The notes under the pieces are model-generated. The model saw only the letters and a program-made list of their open reading frames with translations. It was not told the origin of the DNA and ran no database searches. Shown here one piece after another: positions 6,251 to 6,999 of a stretch of 6,999 nt of DNA; the stretch's first letter is position 1; each line of letters starts with the position of its first letter. The translations under genes were made by a program, and so were the position numbers. Location of the stretch: positions 2,274-9,272 of the forward strand of contig PKYX01000101.1 in the NCBI GenBank assembly GCA_003132825.1, written 5' to 3'. The stretch comes from Acidobacteriaceae bacterium (GTDB lineage Bacteria > Acidobacteriota > Terriglobia > Terriglobales > Acidobacteriaceae).

Positions 6251-6999
6251 TCAGTCGGGCTTTCCACCGGCGCAAAATGGAGCCGTTCCAGCATTGTCGG
6301 CTCCGGGTTGCCACCAGCAGACGCTTCCGCCACACTGGGAGCTCGGGTTATTACAGGTCCCGTAGTCGGTACAGCTGCAGGCACCACATGCGTTCGTCGA
6401 AGACATTCCGTCACAGGTGCCGGCTTCTGAGCCGCCGGAGGAGCTTGCGCTTGAGTTGCTCATCTCTTTCGCACCTACGACAGCCGCCACGCCGCCGAGA
6501 GCTGCCGCCCCCAAGATGATCGGAACGTGGCTGCTATGGGGCGCCGCTGTCGCTCCCAGCGCCATTTCATGGCAATCGGGCGTCCCGCTCATATCCACGG
6601 CACAGACGCGAAACGGCTTATAGCCACCGAGCGGAGGTTTTGCCGGCGTGCCATAAAGCAGTCCGTTCATGCCCAGGTGCATTCCCAAGGGAGGAAATGA
6701 GCCGGTATCGAATTGGAAATGATAGGGTGGATTGCCGCCCGTGACCGTGTTTGGCGTGGGGTTCTGTGATTCGCCGCACGGCGATGACCCGGTGTCTGCC
6801 TTCAGCCCATCCGAGTCCGTAAGTATCCCCCCAATGGTTTGGCCGTTACAAAGGTTCACGGCAGACGGCACTCCCGCTTTCAGATTGGAGAGGATCTTCT
6901 TCGACGGTGTGAACCGCAATGTAGAAGAGTTGTCCTTCGGGACTGCCTGGGGGGCGGAAGCCGAAACCGCAGAGGCGGTCTGCGCGGCTGAGGTTGAGG
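6251..6999 (-). CDS. Putative exported protein with Ig-like (He_PIG-type) domain and cysteine-rich tail, 5'-truncated by window edge
   Basis: The frame is open from the stop at 6251 to the window edge. The 26 residues before the TTG at 6919 (ending ...APQAVPKDNSST) are Ala/Ser-rich, like sequence just after a signal peptide, and no Shine-Dalgarno site precedes that TTG, so the real start is outside. Numbering from the TTG, residues about 22-120 contain a putative Ig-like fold of the He_PIG kind: GGNPPYHFQFDTGSFPP, then MNGLLYGTP, then PFRVCAVDMSG. Four cysteines (24, 48, 106, 116) probably form disulfides. Residues about 131-149 (VPIILGAAALGGVAAVVGA) are a likely membrane segment. A Ser/Gly linker follows, then a tail with eight cysteines (169, 178, 181, 183, 189, 196, 201, 216). 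I do not recognise the tail. The gene precedes the receptor gene by 112 bases on the same strand, so co-transcription is plausible. The role could be adhesion or ligand binding, but this is only inference. Confidence 0.7.
   Translation of the reverse strand, partial: STSAAQTASAVSASAPQAVPKDNSSTLRFTPSKKILSNLKAGVPSAVNLCNGQTIGGILTDSDGLKADTGSSPCGESQNPTPNTVTGGNPPYHFQFDTGSFPPLGMHLGMNGLLYGTPAKPPLGGYKPFRVCAVDMSGTPDCHEMALGATAAPHSSHVPIILGAAALGGVAAVVGAKEMSNSSASSSGGSEAGTCDGMSSTNACGACSCTDYGTCNNPSSQCGGSVCWWQPGADNAGTAPFCAGGKPD

Overview
This window looks like chromosomal DNA from a Gram-negative, moderately GC-rich heterotroph, most likely a member of the Acidobacteriota. That is an inference from protein style: a bacterial GH116/DUF608 glycoside hydrolase of the Acidobacteria type, a TonB-receptor-like barrel with an N-terminal carboxypeptidase-regulatory-like domain and a 'PFSAEY' plug motif, and a short 'LDRKF...ELN.LFG' membrane protein of a kind I associate with that phylum. 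No RNA genes, mobile elements, CRISPR arrays or phage genes are visible.

Layout: (1) The left edge to 2452 (+) is a large GH116-type glucosidase whose 5' end lies outside the window. (2) 2453-2816 is a non-coding gap with no convincing signals. (3) 2817-3410 (+) is a small exported or membrane protein of unknown function with a GTG start and a clear ribosome-binding site. (4) 3411-3642 is the junction between convergent genes; it holds a plausible intrinsic terminator for the + strand gene and a nested palindrome. (5) 3643-6138 (-) is an outer-membrane beta-barrel receptor with signal peptide, regulatory-like domain, plug and barrel. (6) 6251 to the right edge (-) is the 3' part of an exported protein with a putative Ig-like (He_PIG-type) domain, one hydrophobic segment and a cysteine-rich tail. 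Its frame stays open to the window end, so the true start is outside.

How they may work together: the two minus-strand genes are 112 bp apart in the same direction and may be co-transcribed, with the Ig/Cys-rich protein first and the receptor second, which would give an envelope-associated pair. The plus-strand hydrolase could act on beta-glucosides, but nothing in the window ties it to the receptor: they are on opposite strands and separated by the small membrane gene. I do not see a defence system, a selfish element or an obviously new molecular machine. The best candidates for something undescribed are the Ig/Cys-rich exported protein with its adjacent receptor, and the small membrane protein with acidic residues inside a predicted membrane segment.
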